Shown here in pieces: positions 11,848-20,918 of a stretch of 64,000 bases of DNA. The position numbers and the translations under genes are program-made. The notes beneath the pieces were generated by a model. It did no database searches and was not told the origin of the DNA. It saw only the letters and a program-made list of their open reading frames with translations. Source of the DNA: Roseateles hydrophilus (GTDB taxonomy: Bacteria; Pseudomonadota; Gammaproteobacteria; Burkholderiales; Burkholderiaceae_C); assembly GCF_026712245.1 (NCBI RefSeq), contig NZ_JAPPUY010000006.1, positions 62,001-126,000 on the forward strand. The letters are read 5' to 3'. Every line of letters begins with the position of its first letter. Positions within the stretch are counted from its first letter, which is position 1.

Positions 11848-12345
11848 TCAAACCTCGACGGCCTTCTCGATGACCACGGCCTCGACCGGCACGTCGTCAT
11901 GGAAGCCGGAGCGGCTGGTCTTGACCTTCTCGATCTTGTCGACGACATCCTGGCCCTCGACGACCTTGCCGAACACGGCATAGCCCCAGCCCGACGGGCT
12001 CTCGGACTTGAAGTCCAGGAAGCCGTTGTTCGTCGTGTTGATGAAGAACTGCGCCGTGGCCGAGTGCGGCGCGTTGGTGCGCGCCATGGCCAGCGTGTAG
12101 TGGGCGTTCTTCAGGCCGTTGTTGGCCTCGTTCTGGATGGGTGCCTCGGTGGGCTTTTGCTTCATGCCGGGCTCGAAGCCGCCGCCCTGGATCATGAAGC
12201 CCTTGATGACGCGGTGGAACACCGTGCCGTCATAGTGGCCGGCGCGCACGTACTGCAGGAAGTTGGCGACGGACAGCGGCGCCTTCTCGGCGTCCAGCTC
12301 GATGAGGATGTCGCCGTGGTTGGTGGTGAGTTTGACTTGGCTCAT
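11848..12345 (-). CDS. ppiB: peptidyl-prolyl cis-trans isomerase, cyclophilin type (PpiB-like, cytoplasmic)
   Basis: This 165-residue cyclophilin catalyses proline cis-trans isomerisation. It has no signal peptide and starts directly with the fold ([14 protein letters not shown]). Active-site segments are present: [31 protein letters not shown] and [18 protein letters not shown]. It overlaps the upstream paralogue ppiA by 4 bases (ATGA). The two adjacent cyclophilins, one exported and one cytosolic, look like an old tandem duplication, with shared [14 protein letters not shown] segments. Confidence 0.95.
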   Translation of the reverse strand: MSQVKLTTNHGDILIELDAEKAPLSVANFLQYVRAGHYDGTVFHRVIKGFMIQGGGFEPGMKQKPTEAPIQNEANNGLKNAHYTLAMARTNAPHSATAQFFINTTNNGFLDFKSESPSGWGYAVFGKVVEGQDVVDKIEKVKTSRSGFHDDVPVEAVVIEKAVEV

Positions 12346-12902
12346 TTTTTGGCAGGCTCGACGAGAGCCTTGGTGATGAAGATGGGCTTGAGGGGCAGAT
12401 TTTCGTGGATGCCGCGCGGGGCCGTCTCGGCCGCGCGGATCTTGTCGACAACGTCCATGCCCTCGACCACCTGGCCGAACACCGCGTAGCCGCTGCGCGG
12501 ATTGGCCGGATCGGCGTCGAGGTAGGGGTTGTCGACGACGTTGATGAAGAACTGCGACGTTGCGGAGTTGGGGTCACCCGTGCGGGCCATGGCGATGCTG
12601 CCGCGCAGGTTGGACAGGCCGTTGCCCGCTTCCAGCGGGATGGGCGGCTTGGTCGGGCGCTGGTTCAGCTTGGCGTCGTAGCCGCCGGTCTGCACCATGA
12701 AATTCGGGATGACGCGGTGGAAGATGACGCCGTTGTAGTGGCCGGCCTTCACGTATTGCAGGAAGTTGGCGACCGACTTGGGTGCCTTTTCGGCGTTGAG
12801 CTCGATGCGGATGTCGCCTTCGCTGGTCTGCAGCTTGACGGTCTGGGCCGAGGCGCTGGCGGCAGCCAGCAGCGCGGCAACGAGGAGGGCGGTCTTGGTC
12901 AT
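12342..12902 (-). CDS. ppiA: peptidyl-prolyl cis-trans isomerase, cyclophilin type with signal peptide (PpiA-like)
   Basis: This 186-residue cyclophilin begins with a cleavable-looking signal peptide ([14 protein letters not shown], cleavage expected near residue 19), so it should act in the periplasm. The catalytic segment [14 protein letters not shown] and [18 protein letters not shown] are intact. It sits 8 bases downstream of the TPR gene and overlaps ppiB at the other end, within a minus-strand operon (TPR, ppiA, ppiB, lpxH, mtfA). The ATG at 12902 gives the signal peptide; no alternative start is better. Confidence 0.95.
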   Translation of the reverse strand: MTKTALLVAALLAAASASAQTVKLQTSEGDIRIELNAEKAPKSVANFLQYVKAGHYNGVIFHRVIPNFMVQTGGYDAKLNQRPTKPPIPLEAGNGLSNLRGSIAMARTGDPNSATSQFFINVVDNPYLDADPANPRSGYAVFGQVVEGMDVVDKIRAAETAPRGIHENLPLKPIFITKALVEPAKK

Positions 12903-12910
12903 GCGGGAGT

Positions 12911-13426
12911 TCAGCGGGTCTTGTGGGAGGTGGTCAGCGCCAGCGTGGCGCTGATCTTGCCGGTCAGCGCATCGCTGGGCGCGACAGCGAGCTTCTGCGC
13001 GCGCTGATAGGCACGTAGCGCCAGACGCATCAGCACGTCGCCCAGATTCTCCTGCGCCTGCGCATGGTCGGGCTGCAGGCGCAGTGCCTGCTCCAGCGCG
13101 GCCTGGGCCTGGTCCAGTTCGCCGGCCGCCGCATGCAGCACGGCCAAGTTGTTGTAGGGGTCGGCGAGGTCGGGGAAGTCCTGCGTCAGCCGCGTGAAGA
13201 GCGTCTTGGCTTTGGCGTTGTCGCCCAGTTCCATGCGCATGACGCCGAGCGCGAAGCGCAATTGGAGGTCGTCCGGCGTCCGCGTCAGGGCTTGCTCGAT
13301 CTGCTCGATGGCCTGGGTCTTCTGGCCGGCCAGCCACAGGCGCTGGGCGGCGGCCACGTCGTTGGCTTGCGCGGGCGCTGCGGCCAGGGCGGCGAGCAGC
13401 ACCAGGGAGTGGAGGGTCAGGCGCAT
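12911..13426 (-). CDS. exported tetratricopeptide-repeat protein
   Basis: This 171-residue protein has an N-terminal signal peptide ([17 protein letters not shown], cleavage near residue 21) followed by about three TPR units: [22 protein letters not shown], then [22 protein letters not shown] and [22 protein letters not shown]. TPRs form a helical scaffold for protein contacts, presumably periplasmic here. It is the first gene of the ppiA-ppiB-lpxH-mtfA operon, so a role in envelope folding or assembly is possible but unproven. No clear ribosome binding site precedes the ATG. It diverges from cysS across a 133-base spacer. Confidence 0.85.
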   Translation of the reverse strand: MRLTLHSLVLLAALAAAPAQANDVAAAQRLWLAGQKTQAIEQIEQALTRTPDDLQLRFALGVMRMELGDNAKAKTLFTRLTQDFPDLADPYNNLAVLHAAAGELDQAQAALEQALRLQPDHAQAQENLGDVLMRLALRAYQRAQKLAVAPSDALTGKISATLALTTSHKTR

Positions 13427-13462
13427 GAGGGTTGTGGCGGAGGCGCCAAAAGGGGTGGCCGG

Positions 13463-13468
13463 TATACT
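13463..13468 (+). promoter_or_regulatory. candidate -10 element for cysS
   Basis: TATACT matches the sigma-70 -10 consensus at five of six positions and lies 92 bases before the cysS ATG. No good -35 hexamer is visible at 16-18 bases upstream, so the promoter assignment is only moderate. Confidence 0.4.
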
Positions 13469-13479
13469 GAAAGGATTCT

Positions 13480-13536
13480 ATGAGCCCCGCCTGGTCGGCC
13501 CCGGTGCGGGGCTTCTTGTTGGTGGCTTGCTCCTGA
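13480..13536 (+). CDS. possible leader peptide upstream of cysS
   Basis: An 18-codon frame ([18 protein letters not shown]) begins at an ATG four bases after AAAGGA and ends 24 bases before cysS. Its penultimate sense codon is Cys (TGC). A stem-loop (AGCCCCGC at 13483-13490 with GCGGGGCT at 13506-13513) lies inside it. A Cys codon in a short frame before the cysteinyl-tRNA synthetase gene raises the possibility of charging-dependent control, but such a frame can arise by chance, and the -10 element at 13463 would place the transcript start inside the ribosome binding site. Confidence 0.3.
   Translation: MSPAWSAPVRGFLLVACS
13483..13513 (+). promoter_or_regulatory. stem-loop in the cysS leader
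   Basis: AGCCCCGC and GCGGGGCT form a perfect 8-bp GC-rich stem with a 15-base loop, followed by TTCTTGTT. The T content is too interrupted for a convincing terminator, but it could act as an attenuator-like or pausing structure 46 bases before the cysS start. Confidence 0.45.
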
Positions 13537-13559
13537 GGTCGCCCCTCGTTTCCCGTCTC

Positions 13560-14932
<1,373 letters not shown>

Positions 14933-14933
<1 letters not shown>

Positions 14934-15574
14934 TGGCCACCAAGACCCCCGCCGAGGTCACGCCCGACTACTGGGACGAGGCCTGCAAACACCTGGTCAA
15001 GCGTGACCGGGTCATGAAGAAGCTCATCCCGCAGTTTGGTGAGGCTCGGCTGCAAAGCCGGCGCGACGCCTTCGCGACGCTGGCGCGCTCCATCGTCGGC
15101 CAGCAGATCTCCGTCAAGTCGGCGCAGTCGGTCTGGCATCGCTGGTCGGCCCTGATGCCCAAGCTGCAGCCGGCCGCCGTGCTGGCCCTGGACGTGGAGG
15201 CACAGCGTGGTGCCGGCCTGTCCGCGCGCAAGGTCGACTATCTGCGCGACCTGGCGGAGCACTTCAACTCCGGCCAAGTTCATGTGCGCCAGTGGGCGCA
15301 GATGGACGATGAGGCCATCATCGAGGAGCTCATCGCCATCCGTGGCATCGGCCGCTGGACGGCCGAGATGTTCCTCATCTTTCACCTGATGCGCCCCAAC
15401 GTGATGCCGCTTGACGACGTCGGCCTGCTGAAGGGCATCAGCGAAAATTACTTCTCCGGAGAGCCTGTCTCCCGGGCCGAGGCACGTGAGGTCGGTGACG
15501 CCTGGGCGCCCTACCGCTCTGTCGCCGTTTGGTACATTTGGCGCAGCCTCGATCCGCTACCTGTGGACTACTGA
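14933..15574 (+). CDS. DNA-3-methyladenine glycosylase, AlkA-like helix-hairpin-helix family
   Basis: This 213-residue base-excision repair enzyme belongs to the HhH-GPD superfamily. [15 protein letters not shown] is the typical early helix, [15 protein letters not shown] is the helix-hairpin-helix with the GIG turn, and the catalytic Asp lies in PLDDVGL. It lacks the Ada-type N-terminal domain of E. coli AlkA, as is common for this shorter class. The ATG overlaps the cysS stop and its own stop overlaps the accA start, so cysS, this gene and accA are coupled. Substrate is probably alkylated purines, from family knowledge only. Confidence 0.92.
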
Positions 15575-16545
15575 TGAGCAAAAAACACTTCCTGGAATTT
15601 GAGCAGCCGATCGCTGAACTCGAGACCAAGATCGAAGAACTGCGCTACGTGCAGAGCGAGTCGGCCGTCGACATCTCCGAGGAGATCGACCGCCTCTCCA
15701 AGAAAAGCCAGCAGCTGACCAAGGAGGTTTACTCCAACGTCGCGCCCTGGCAGGTCTACCAGATCGCCCGCCACCCGCAGCGCCCGCAGACGCTGGACTA
15801 TTGCGCGGAAGTCTTCACCGAGTTCCAGGAGTTGCACGGTGACCGCCATTTCGCGGACGACGCGGCGATCGTCGGCGGCTTGGCGCGCTTCAACGGCCAG
15901 GCGTGCATGGTCATCGGCCACCAGCGCGGCAGCGACGCCAAGGAGCGCACGCTGCGCAACTTCGGCATGCCGCGCCCCGAGGGTTACCGCAAGGCACTGC
16001 GCCTGATGAAGCTGGCCGAGAAGTTCGGCCTGCCCGTGTTCACCTTCATCGACACCATGGGCGCTTACCCTGGCATCGGTGCCGAAGAGCGCGGCCAGTC
16101 CGAGGCCATCGGCCGCAACATCCTGGAGATGGCGCAGCTGGAAGTGCCCATCATCGCCACCGTCATCGGCGAAGGCGGCTCTGGCGGCGCGCTGGCCATC
16201 GGCGTGGCCGACCAGGTGCTGATGCTGCAGTTTTCGGCTTACTCGGTGATCTCGCCCGAAGGCTGCGCCTCCATCCTCTGGAAGAGCAGCGAGCGCGCCT
16301 CCGACGCTGCCGAGGCCCTGGGCATCACGGCCCACCGCCTGAAGGCCATGGGCCTGATCGACAAGATCATCAGCGAGCCCGTGGGCGGCGCCCACCGCGA
16401 CCCGCGTCAGATGGCGTCCAACCTGAAGCGCGCGCTCAGCGATGCGCTGCGCCAGGTCAGCGACCTGAAGACCCGCGAGCTGCTGGATCGCCGTTACGAG
16501 CGCGTCCAGGCCTATGGCCGCTTCAGCGATACCAAGAATCGCTGA
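15574..16545 (+). CDS. accA: acetyl-CoA carboxylase carboxyltransferase subunit alpha
   Basis: This 323-residue protein is the alpha subunit of the carboxyltransferase that makes malonyl-CoA with AccD and biotinylated AccB, the committed step of fatty-acid synthesis. The N-terminal helical region [19 protein letters not shown] is typical, followed by the crotonase-like domain with [19 protein letters not shown] and [15 protein letters not shown], which form oxyanion and biotin-binding loops. Length is standard. The start at 15574 overlaps the preceding stop. Its 3' end overlaps the tilS start by 32 bases. Confidence 0.98.
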   Translation: MSKKHFLEFEQPIAELETKIEELRYVQSESAVDISEEIDRLSKKSQQLTKEVYSNVAPWQVYQIARHPQRPQTLDYCAEVFTEFQELHGDRHFADDAAIVGGLARFNGQACMVIGHQRGSDAKERTLRNFGMPRPEGYRKALRLMKLAEKFGLPVFTFIDTMGAYPGIGAEERGQSEAIGRNILEMAQLEVPIIATVIGEGGSGGALAIGVADQVLMLQFSAYSVISPEGCASILWKSSERASDAAEALGITAHRLKAMGLIDKIISEPVGGAHRDPRQMASNLKRALSDALRQVSDLKTRELLDRRYERVQAYGRFSDTKNR

Positions 16546-17815
16546 CAACGACCTCGTCGCGGTCGCCTTCAGTGGCGGCCTCGACTCCACGGCACTGCTG
16601 CACGCCGCCACCCGCTCGGGTGCGCGTGTCTTGGCGCTGCATGTTCACCACGGCCTGCAGGCGCAGGCGGATCACTGGGTTGGGCACTGCGAGCAGGTCG
16701 CGCGTGAGCTTGGCGCCGCCTTCGCCTGCACGCGACTGACCGGCGCGCCAGCAGACGGCGACAGCATCGAGGCCTGGGCCCGCGACGGGCGACACCGCGC
16801 ACTGCATGAGATGACCGTCGAGGCCGGCGGTGACCTGCTGCTGCTCGCCCACCATCGCCAGGACCAGGCCGAGACCTTTCTGCTGCAGGCCATGCGGGGG
16901 GCAGGTCTTGCCGGCCTCGCGGGCATGCCCCGGGCGCAGTGGCGTGATGGTCTGTGCTGGGCGCGGCCGTGGCTGAACCAGCCGCGCGCGCTGATCCATG
17001 CGTATGCCGTCCAGCATGGGCTGCGCTGGATCGAGGATCCCAGCAACGACGACGCCCGTTTCGCGCGCAACCGACTGCGCCAGGCGCTGTGGCCGGCGTT
17101 TCCGGCTGCGCAGGCGGGTCTGGCCCAGGCGGCGCGCTGGGCGCAGCAGGCTGGCGCCTTGGCGGCCGAGGTCGCCGCCGAGGATCTGGCGCACTTGGCC
17201 AGTGCCGACAGGCTGGATCTGGCGGCACTCGCGCAACGGTCACCTGCGCGCGCCAGCAATGCGTTGCGGGCTTGGCTTGCGACGCACATGGCGGCACCTG
17301 CGAGCCTGGTCGAGCGCCTGTTGGCCGAATGGCAGCCGGGGGCGACGCAGACGTGGCCCGCGCCGGGCGGGGCGCTGCATGCCTACCGCGATGGCCTTTA
17401 TTGGGCGCCCGCGGCTGCGCAGGCGCCGGCGCCGGCGGCGGTGGACCTGAGCCGCCCGGGGCTGCACCCGCAGCCTGGTTGGGGCGGGGCTTGGTGGGTG
17501 CAGGCCGGCAAGCCGGGCATCGCGCCCGCGCGGCTCGCGCGCTTGACTCAGCGTGCGCGCGGCGGTGCTGAGCAGTTTCAGCGGGCGCCTGGTGCTGTGC
17601 CACGCAGCCTGAAGAAGGCGAGCCAGGCCGCGGGCCTGCCGCCCTGGCGGCGCGCCGGGCCGCTGCTGTTCGACGGCGAGCAACTGGTCGCGATGGCCGG
17701 GCTTGGCATGGACGCTCGTGCCTTCGCCAGCCAAGATGAGCCGGCGCTTTCTTTACGTTGGCTGGACGACTCCGCCTTGCCTCAGCGCGAAGGCAAGGCC
17801 GAATCAGCCGCATAA
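16514..17815 (+). CDS. tilS: tRNA(Ile)-lysidine synthase
   Basis: This 433-residue N-type ATP pyrophosphatase attaches lysine to C34 of the CAU-anticodon tRNA-Ile, allowing AUA decoding. The PP-loop SGGLDS is at residues 20-25, followed by [13 protein letters not shown], the conserved [16 protein letters not shown] and [18 protein letters not shown] TilS substrate-binding domain and a degenerate C-terminal domain follow. The ATG at 16514 lies inside accA and gives a short leader before the PP-loop. A 9-bp inverted repeat falls in the last codons (17774-17799). Essential in most bacteria. Confidence 0.95.
   Translation: MAASAIPRIADNDLVAVAFSGGLDSTALLHAATRSGARVLALHVHHGLQAQADHWVGHCEQVARELGAAFACTRLTGAPADGDSIEAWARDGRHRALHEMTVEAGGDLLLLAHHRQDQAETFLLQAMRGAGLAGLAGMPRAQWRDGLCWARPWLNQPRALIHAYAVQHGLRWIEDPSNDDARFARNRLRQALWPAFPAAQAGLAQAARWAQQAGALAAEVAAEDLAHLASADRLDLAALAQRSPARASNALRAWLATHMAAPASLVERLLAEWQPGATQTWPAPGGALHAYRDGLYWAPAAAQAPAPAAVDLSRPGLHPQPGWGGAWWVQAGKPGIAPARLARLTQRARGGAEQFQRAPGAVPRSLKKASQAAGLPPWRRAGPLLFDGEQLVAMAGLGMDARAFASQDEPALSLRWLDDSALPQREGKAESAA
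17774..17799 (+). repeat. 9-bp perfect inverted repeat at the tilS-lysC junction
   Basis: GCCTTGCCT (17774-17782) and AGGCAAGGC (17791-17799) are separated by 8 bases. The structure ends 75 bases before the lysC ATG. It is not followed by a T-run, so it is not a standard terminator; it may be a protein-binding site or mRNA hairpin. Confidence 0.5.
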
Positions 17816-17874
17816 AATCGGGGGTTTGCGAGTGTGCCGTCCCGGCCGCTCCGTCTTCAGCCTTCGCGAAAAAC

Positions 17875-19149
17875 ATGGCTCTGATCGTCCATAAGTACGG
17901 CGGCACCTCGATGGGGTCCACCGATCGCATCCGCAACGTCGCCAAGCGCGTCGCCAAATGGGTGCGTGCAGGCCACCAGATGGTGGTTGTGCCCTCGGCC
18001 ATGAGCGGCGAGACCAACCGCCTGCTGGGCCTGGCCAAGGAGTTGTCGCCCGCGAGCAGCAGCGCCGAAGTCAACCGTGAGTTGGACATGATCGCTGCCA
18101 CCGGCGAGCAGGTCTCGGTGGGGCTGCTGGCCATTGCGTTGCAGGCTGAGGGCGTGCAGGCCGTCAGCTACACGGGCTGGCAGGTGCCGGTGGCGACGGA
18201 CTCGTCCTACACCAAGGCCCGCATCGAAAGCATCGACGACCAGCGCGTGCGCGCCGACCTGGCGGCAGGCAAGGTGGTCGTCATCGCGGGCTTCCAGGGC
18301 ATCGACGCCGACAACAACATCACCACGCTGGGCCGCGGCGGCTCCGACACCTCGGCCGTGGCGATCGCCGCCGCCATGAAGGCCGATGAGTGCCTGATCT
18401 ACACCGACGTGGACGGCGTCTACACGACCGACCCGCGTATCGTCCCTGAGGCGCGCCGCCTGCACACCATCAGCTTCGAAGAGATGCTGGAAATGGCGTC
18501 GCTGGGCTCCAAGATCCTGCAGATCCGCTCGGTGGAATTCGCCGGCAAGTACCGCGTTCCGCTGCGCGTGCTGTCCAGCTTCACGCCGTGGGACATCGAC
18601 ATCAACGAGGAAGCCAAGTCCGGCACCCTGATCAGTTTTGAAGAGGACGAAAAAATGGAACAAGCCGTCGTGTCGGGCATCGCCTTCAACCGTGATGAGG
18701 CCAAGGTGACGCTGCTGGGCGTGCCGGACAAGCCCGGTATCGCCTTCCAGATCCTGGGCCCCGTGGCCGAGGCCAACATCGACATCGACGTCATCATCCA
18801 GAACGTCTCCCACGACGGCAAGACCGACTTCTCCTTCACCGTGCACCGCAACGACTACGCGCGCACGATGGAACTGCTGCAAGGCACCGTGGGCCCCGCC
18901 ACCAACGCGGCCAAGGTCGTTGGCGACCCCAAGATCTGCAAGGTCTCCATCGTCGGCATTGGCATGCGTTCGCACGTGGGCGTGGCCAGCAAGATGTTCC
19001 GCGCGCTGAGCGAAGAGGGCATCAACATCCAGATGATCTCCACCAGCGAGATCAAGACCAGCGTCGTCATCGACGAGAAGTACATGGAGCTCGCCGTGCG
19101 CGCGCTGCACAAGGCCTTCGATCTGGACCAGGACAGCGCCGAGGCCTGA
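17875..19149 (+). CDS. lysC: aspartate kinase
   Basis: This 424-residue enzyme phosphorylates aspartate at the head of the lysine, threonine and methionine pathways. The kinase domain starts with IVHKYGGTSMG and contains TLGRGGSDTSAVA and IYTDVDGVYTTDPR. Two C-terminal ACT domains (from about residue 265) include LLGVPDKPGIAFQILGPVAEANIDIDVI and MFRALSEEGINIQMISTSEIKTSVV, the type expected to bind lysine or threonine for feedback control. An internal beta-subunit start, as in Bacillus, is possible: a Met in EDEKMEQAVVSG sits before the first ACT domain. Length matches beta- and gammaproteobacterial LysC. tRNA-Ser follows 50 bases after the stop. Confidence 0.97.
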   Translation: MALIVHKYGGTSMGSTDRIRNVAKRVAKWVRAGHQMVVVPSAMSGETNRLLGLAKELSPASSSAEVNRELDMIAATGEQVSVGLLAIALQAEGVQAVSYTGWQVPVATDSSYTKARIESIDDQRVRADLAAGKVVVIAGFQGIDADNNITTLGRGGSDTSAVAIAAAMKADECLIYTDVDGVYTTDPRIVPEARRLHTISFEEMLEMASLGSKILQIRSVEFAGKYRVPLRVLSSFTPWDIDINEEAKSGTLISFEEDEKMEQAVVSGIAFNRDEAKVTLLGVPDKPGIAFQILGPVAEANIDIDVIIQNVSHDGKTDFSFTVHRNDYARTMELLQGTVGPATNAAKVVGDPKICKVSIVGIGMRSHVGVASKMFRALSEEGINIQMISTSEIKTSVVIDEKYMELAVRALHKAFDLDQDSAEA

Positions 19150-19178
19150 CTTTTTTCAAGGCGAGCCCGCAATCCTGA

Positions 19179-19186
19179 TATAGAAT
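19179..19186 (+). promoter_or_regulatory. candidate -10 element of tRNA-Ser
   Basis: TATAGAAT lies 13 bases before the mature 5' end of the tRNA. A run of T residues and TTCA occur about 17-20 bases upstream, but no strong -35 hexamer is present. Read-through from lysC is an alternative. Confidence 0.35.
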
Positions 19187-19199
19187 GCAGGGCTTCGCT

Positions 19200-19292
19200 G
19201 GAGTCGTGACCGAGTGGCCGAAGGTGCTCCCCTGCTAAGGGAGTATGTGGGCAAAACCTGCATCGAGGGTTCGAATCCCTCCGACTCCGCCA
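19200..19292 (+). tRNA. tRNA-Ser (anticodon GCT)
   Basis: The 93-base gene folds as a class II tRNA. GGAGTCG (19200-19206) pairs with CGACTCC (19282-19288), and the anticodon arm is CTCCC-ctGCTaa-GGGAG. There is a long variable arm, a T-arm with GGTTCGAATCC, discriminator G and an encoded CCA end. The GCT anticodon reads AGC and AGU serine codons. Confidence 0.97.
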
Positions 19293-19299
19293 AAACTTC

Positions 19300-19330
19300 A
19301 AAGCCCGTCCTCGCGACGGGCTTTGTCTTT
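19300..19330 (+). terminator. terminator after tRNA-Ser
   Basis: AAAGCCCGTC-ctcgc-GACGGGCTTT (19300-19324) is followed by TGTCTTTT. It ends the lysC/tRNA transcript 8 bases after the CCA end, and the A-rich left arm means it may also serve the converging fdhD gene (stop at 19356). Confidence 0.85.
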
Positions 19331-19355
19331 TCCGGGCGGCGTTTTCTGTCTGGCC

Positions 19356-20126
19356 TCAGGCGTAGCGCGTCGCGCGGTCGCCGCGCACAAAGGCCCACAG
19401 CTGCAGGCCCAGATGCTGCGCGGTCGCGATGGCGAGGCTGCTCGGGGCCGATGTGCACGCCAGCAGCCCGATGCCCGACATCGCGGCCTTATGTACCAGC
19501 TCGAGGCTGGCGCGACTGGACATCAGCACGAAGCCGTTTTGCGCGCGTTCGCCGCGCCGGGCCAGGGCGCCGCACAGCTTGTCCAGCGCGTTGTGCCGGC
19601 CGACGTCCTCGCGGGCCAACACCAGTTCGCCGTCTGGCCGGCACCACGCGGCCGCATGCAGGCCGCCGCAGCGCGCGTTCAGGGGTTGAGCCGCCGGCAG
19701 GGCGGTCGCGGCGCGTGCGAGGGCGTCGCTGGCCAGTTCGGGTGGGGTGACCGGCCCGGGGTGCACGGCAGTCAGCTGCGCCAGGCTCTCGATGCCGCAC
19801 AGCCCACAGCCGGTGCGGCCCGCCAGGGTGCGGCGGCGCTGTTTCAGGCGCTGCTCGCACGCGCCTGTCACGGTCATCGCCAGCTCGAGGCCCTCCGGGT
19901 GGGCGCTGACCTCCACGTCCAGCAACTCATGGCGCGACGCGAACCAGCCCTCGGCAATGCCGAAGCCCAGCGCGAAGTCCTCGAGGTCGGCCGGTGTGGC
20001 GAGCATGATGGCCTGCGAGATGCCGTTGATCGTCAGCGCCACCGGCATTTCCACCGCCACCTCTTCGTCGGCCGCAGCGCCGGCAGGGCGCAGGCGAAGC
20101 AGGGCGGGGGTGTGCATGGCTGCCAT
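19356..20126 (-). CDS. fdhD: formate dehydrogenase accessory sulfurtransferase FdhD
   Basis: This 256-residue protein transfers sulfur from the IscS cysteine desulfurase to the molybdenum cofactor of formate dehydrogenase. The functional Cys pair is C107-x2-C110 in GRTGCGLCG. The N-terminal VALTINGISQAIMLATPADLEDFALGFGIAEG and the later REDVGRHNALDKLCGA and SSRASLELVHKAA are all diagnostic. The ATG at 20126 is used; another at 20117 is possible. No formate dehydrogenase structural genes are present in the window, so the client enzyme must be encoded elsewhere. Confidence 0.96.
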   Translation of the reverse strand: MAAMHTPALLRLRPAGAAADEEVAVEMPVALTINGISQAIMLATPADLEDFALGFGIAEGWFASRHELLDVEVSAHPEGLELAMTVTGACEQRLKQRRRTLAGRTGCGLCGIESLAQLTAVHPGPVTPPELASDALARAATALPAAQPLNARCGGLHAAAWCRPDGELVLAREDVGRHNALDKLCGALARRGERAQNGFVLMSSRASLELVHKAAMSGIGLLACTSAPSSLAIATAQHLGLQLWAFVRGDRATRYA

Positions 20127-20186
20127 GATAGGAGGCCGGCTGCGCTGCGATGATGGCTGCGCCCATCGCTCTGACTGCCCCATACC

Positions 20187-20804
20187 GTGTACCTGCCCCA
20201 GCACTTCGCCTCGGCCGATCTCGATCACGCGCTGCGCCTCGTCGCGGAGCACCCGCTGGCGCTCATCGTCGGCCCGGATGCGGCGGGCGAGAGCTTTGGC
20301 AGCCATGTGCCGCTGGTGGCCGTGCCTGCCGGCGACGGCCTGGTGCTGGAGGGCCACATGGCGCGTGCCAACCCGCACTGGGGCTGGCTGTCGCAGCAGC
20401 GCTCGCTGCTCGCCGTGTTCAGCGGCCCGAGCGCCTATGGGAGCCCGAGCCACTACGACAGCCTGCAGAACGTGCCGACCTGGAACTACGCGGCGCTGCA
20501 TGCTTACGGCGACATCGAGCTGATCGACGGCGCCGCCGCCAAGGACGCGCTGCTGAAGCGGCTGATCGCCCGCTTCGAGCCTGACTACGCCGAGCAGTGG
20601 CGGGGCCTGCCCGAGGCCTACCAGCACAAGCTGCTGGGGGCCATCGTGGGCTTTCGTGTTCGCGTGACGCGCTGGGAGCTGAAGCTGAAGATGAGCCAGA
20701 ACCGTGCGGCCACGGAGCGTGCGCGCATCCGCGACGCGCTGGGCGCGTCGGCGTCGGCGGACGACCGGCGGGTCGCCGAGTGGATGGCGCGGCTGGCGGG
20801 CTGA
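20187..20804 (+). CDS. PaiB-like FMN-binding protein
   Basis: This 205-residue protein matches the PaiB (FMN_bind_2) family, a split-barrel flavin-binding fold named after a Bacillus transcriptional repressor of sporulation and protease genes. Diagnostic pieces are the N-terminal MYLPQHF, SHVPLV, GHMARANPHW, VFSGPSAYGSPSHYD, VPTWNYAALHAYG and a C-terminal KMSQNR. Start is a GTG at 20187. There is no recognisable DNA-binding domain, so a regulatory role should not be assumed. It is divergent from fdhD with a 60-base spacer. Confidence 0.9.
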   Translation: MYLPQHFASADLDHALRLVAEHPLALIVGPDAAGESFGSHVPLVAVPAGDGLVLEGHMARANPHWGWLSQQRSLLAVFSGPSAYGSPSHYDSLQNVPTWNYAALHAYGDIELIDGAAAKDALLKRLIARFEPDYAEQWRGLPEAYQHKLLGAIVGFRVRVTRWELKLKMSQNRAATERARIRDALGASASADDRRVAEWMARLAG

Positions 20805-20918
20805 TCCGGCGGCTGCCGGGGGAATAGTGCCTGGCAATCGCTCAAGCGCGTGATCAGGTCCCGCGGCGTCCGCGCGCTACCGTGCGTTGGCCATCCGGCC
20901 GCACGAACGAGAACGCGA

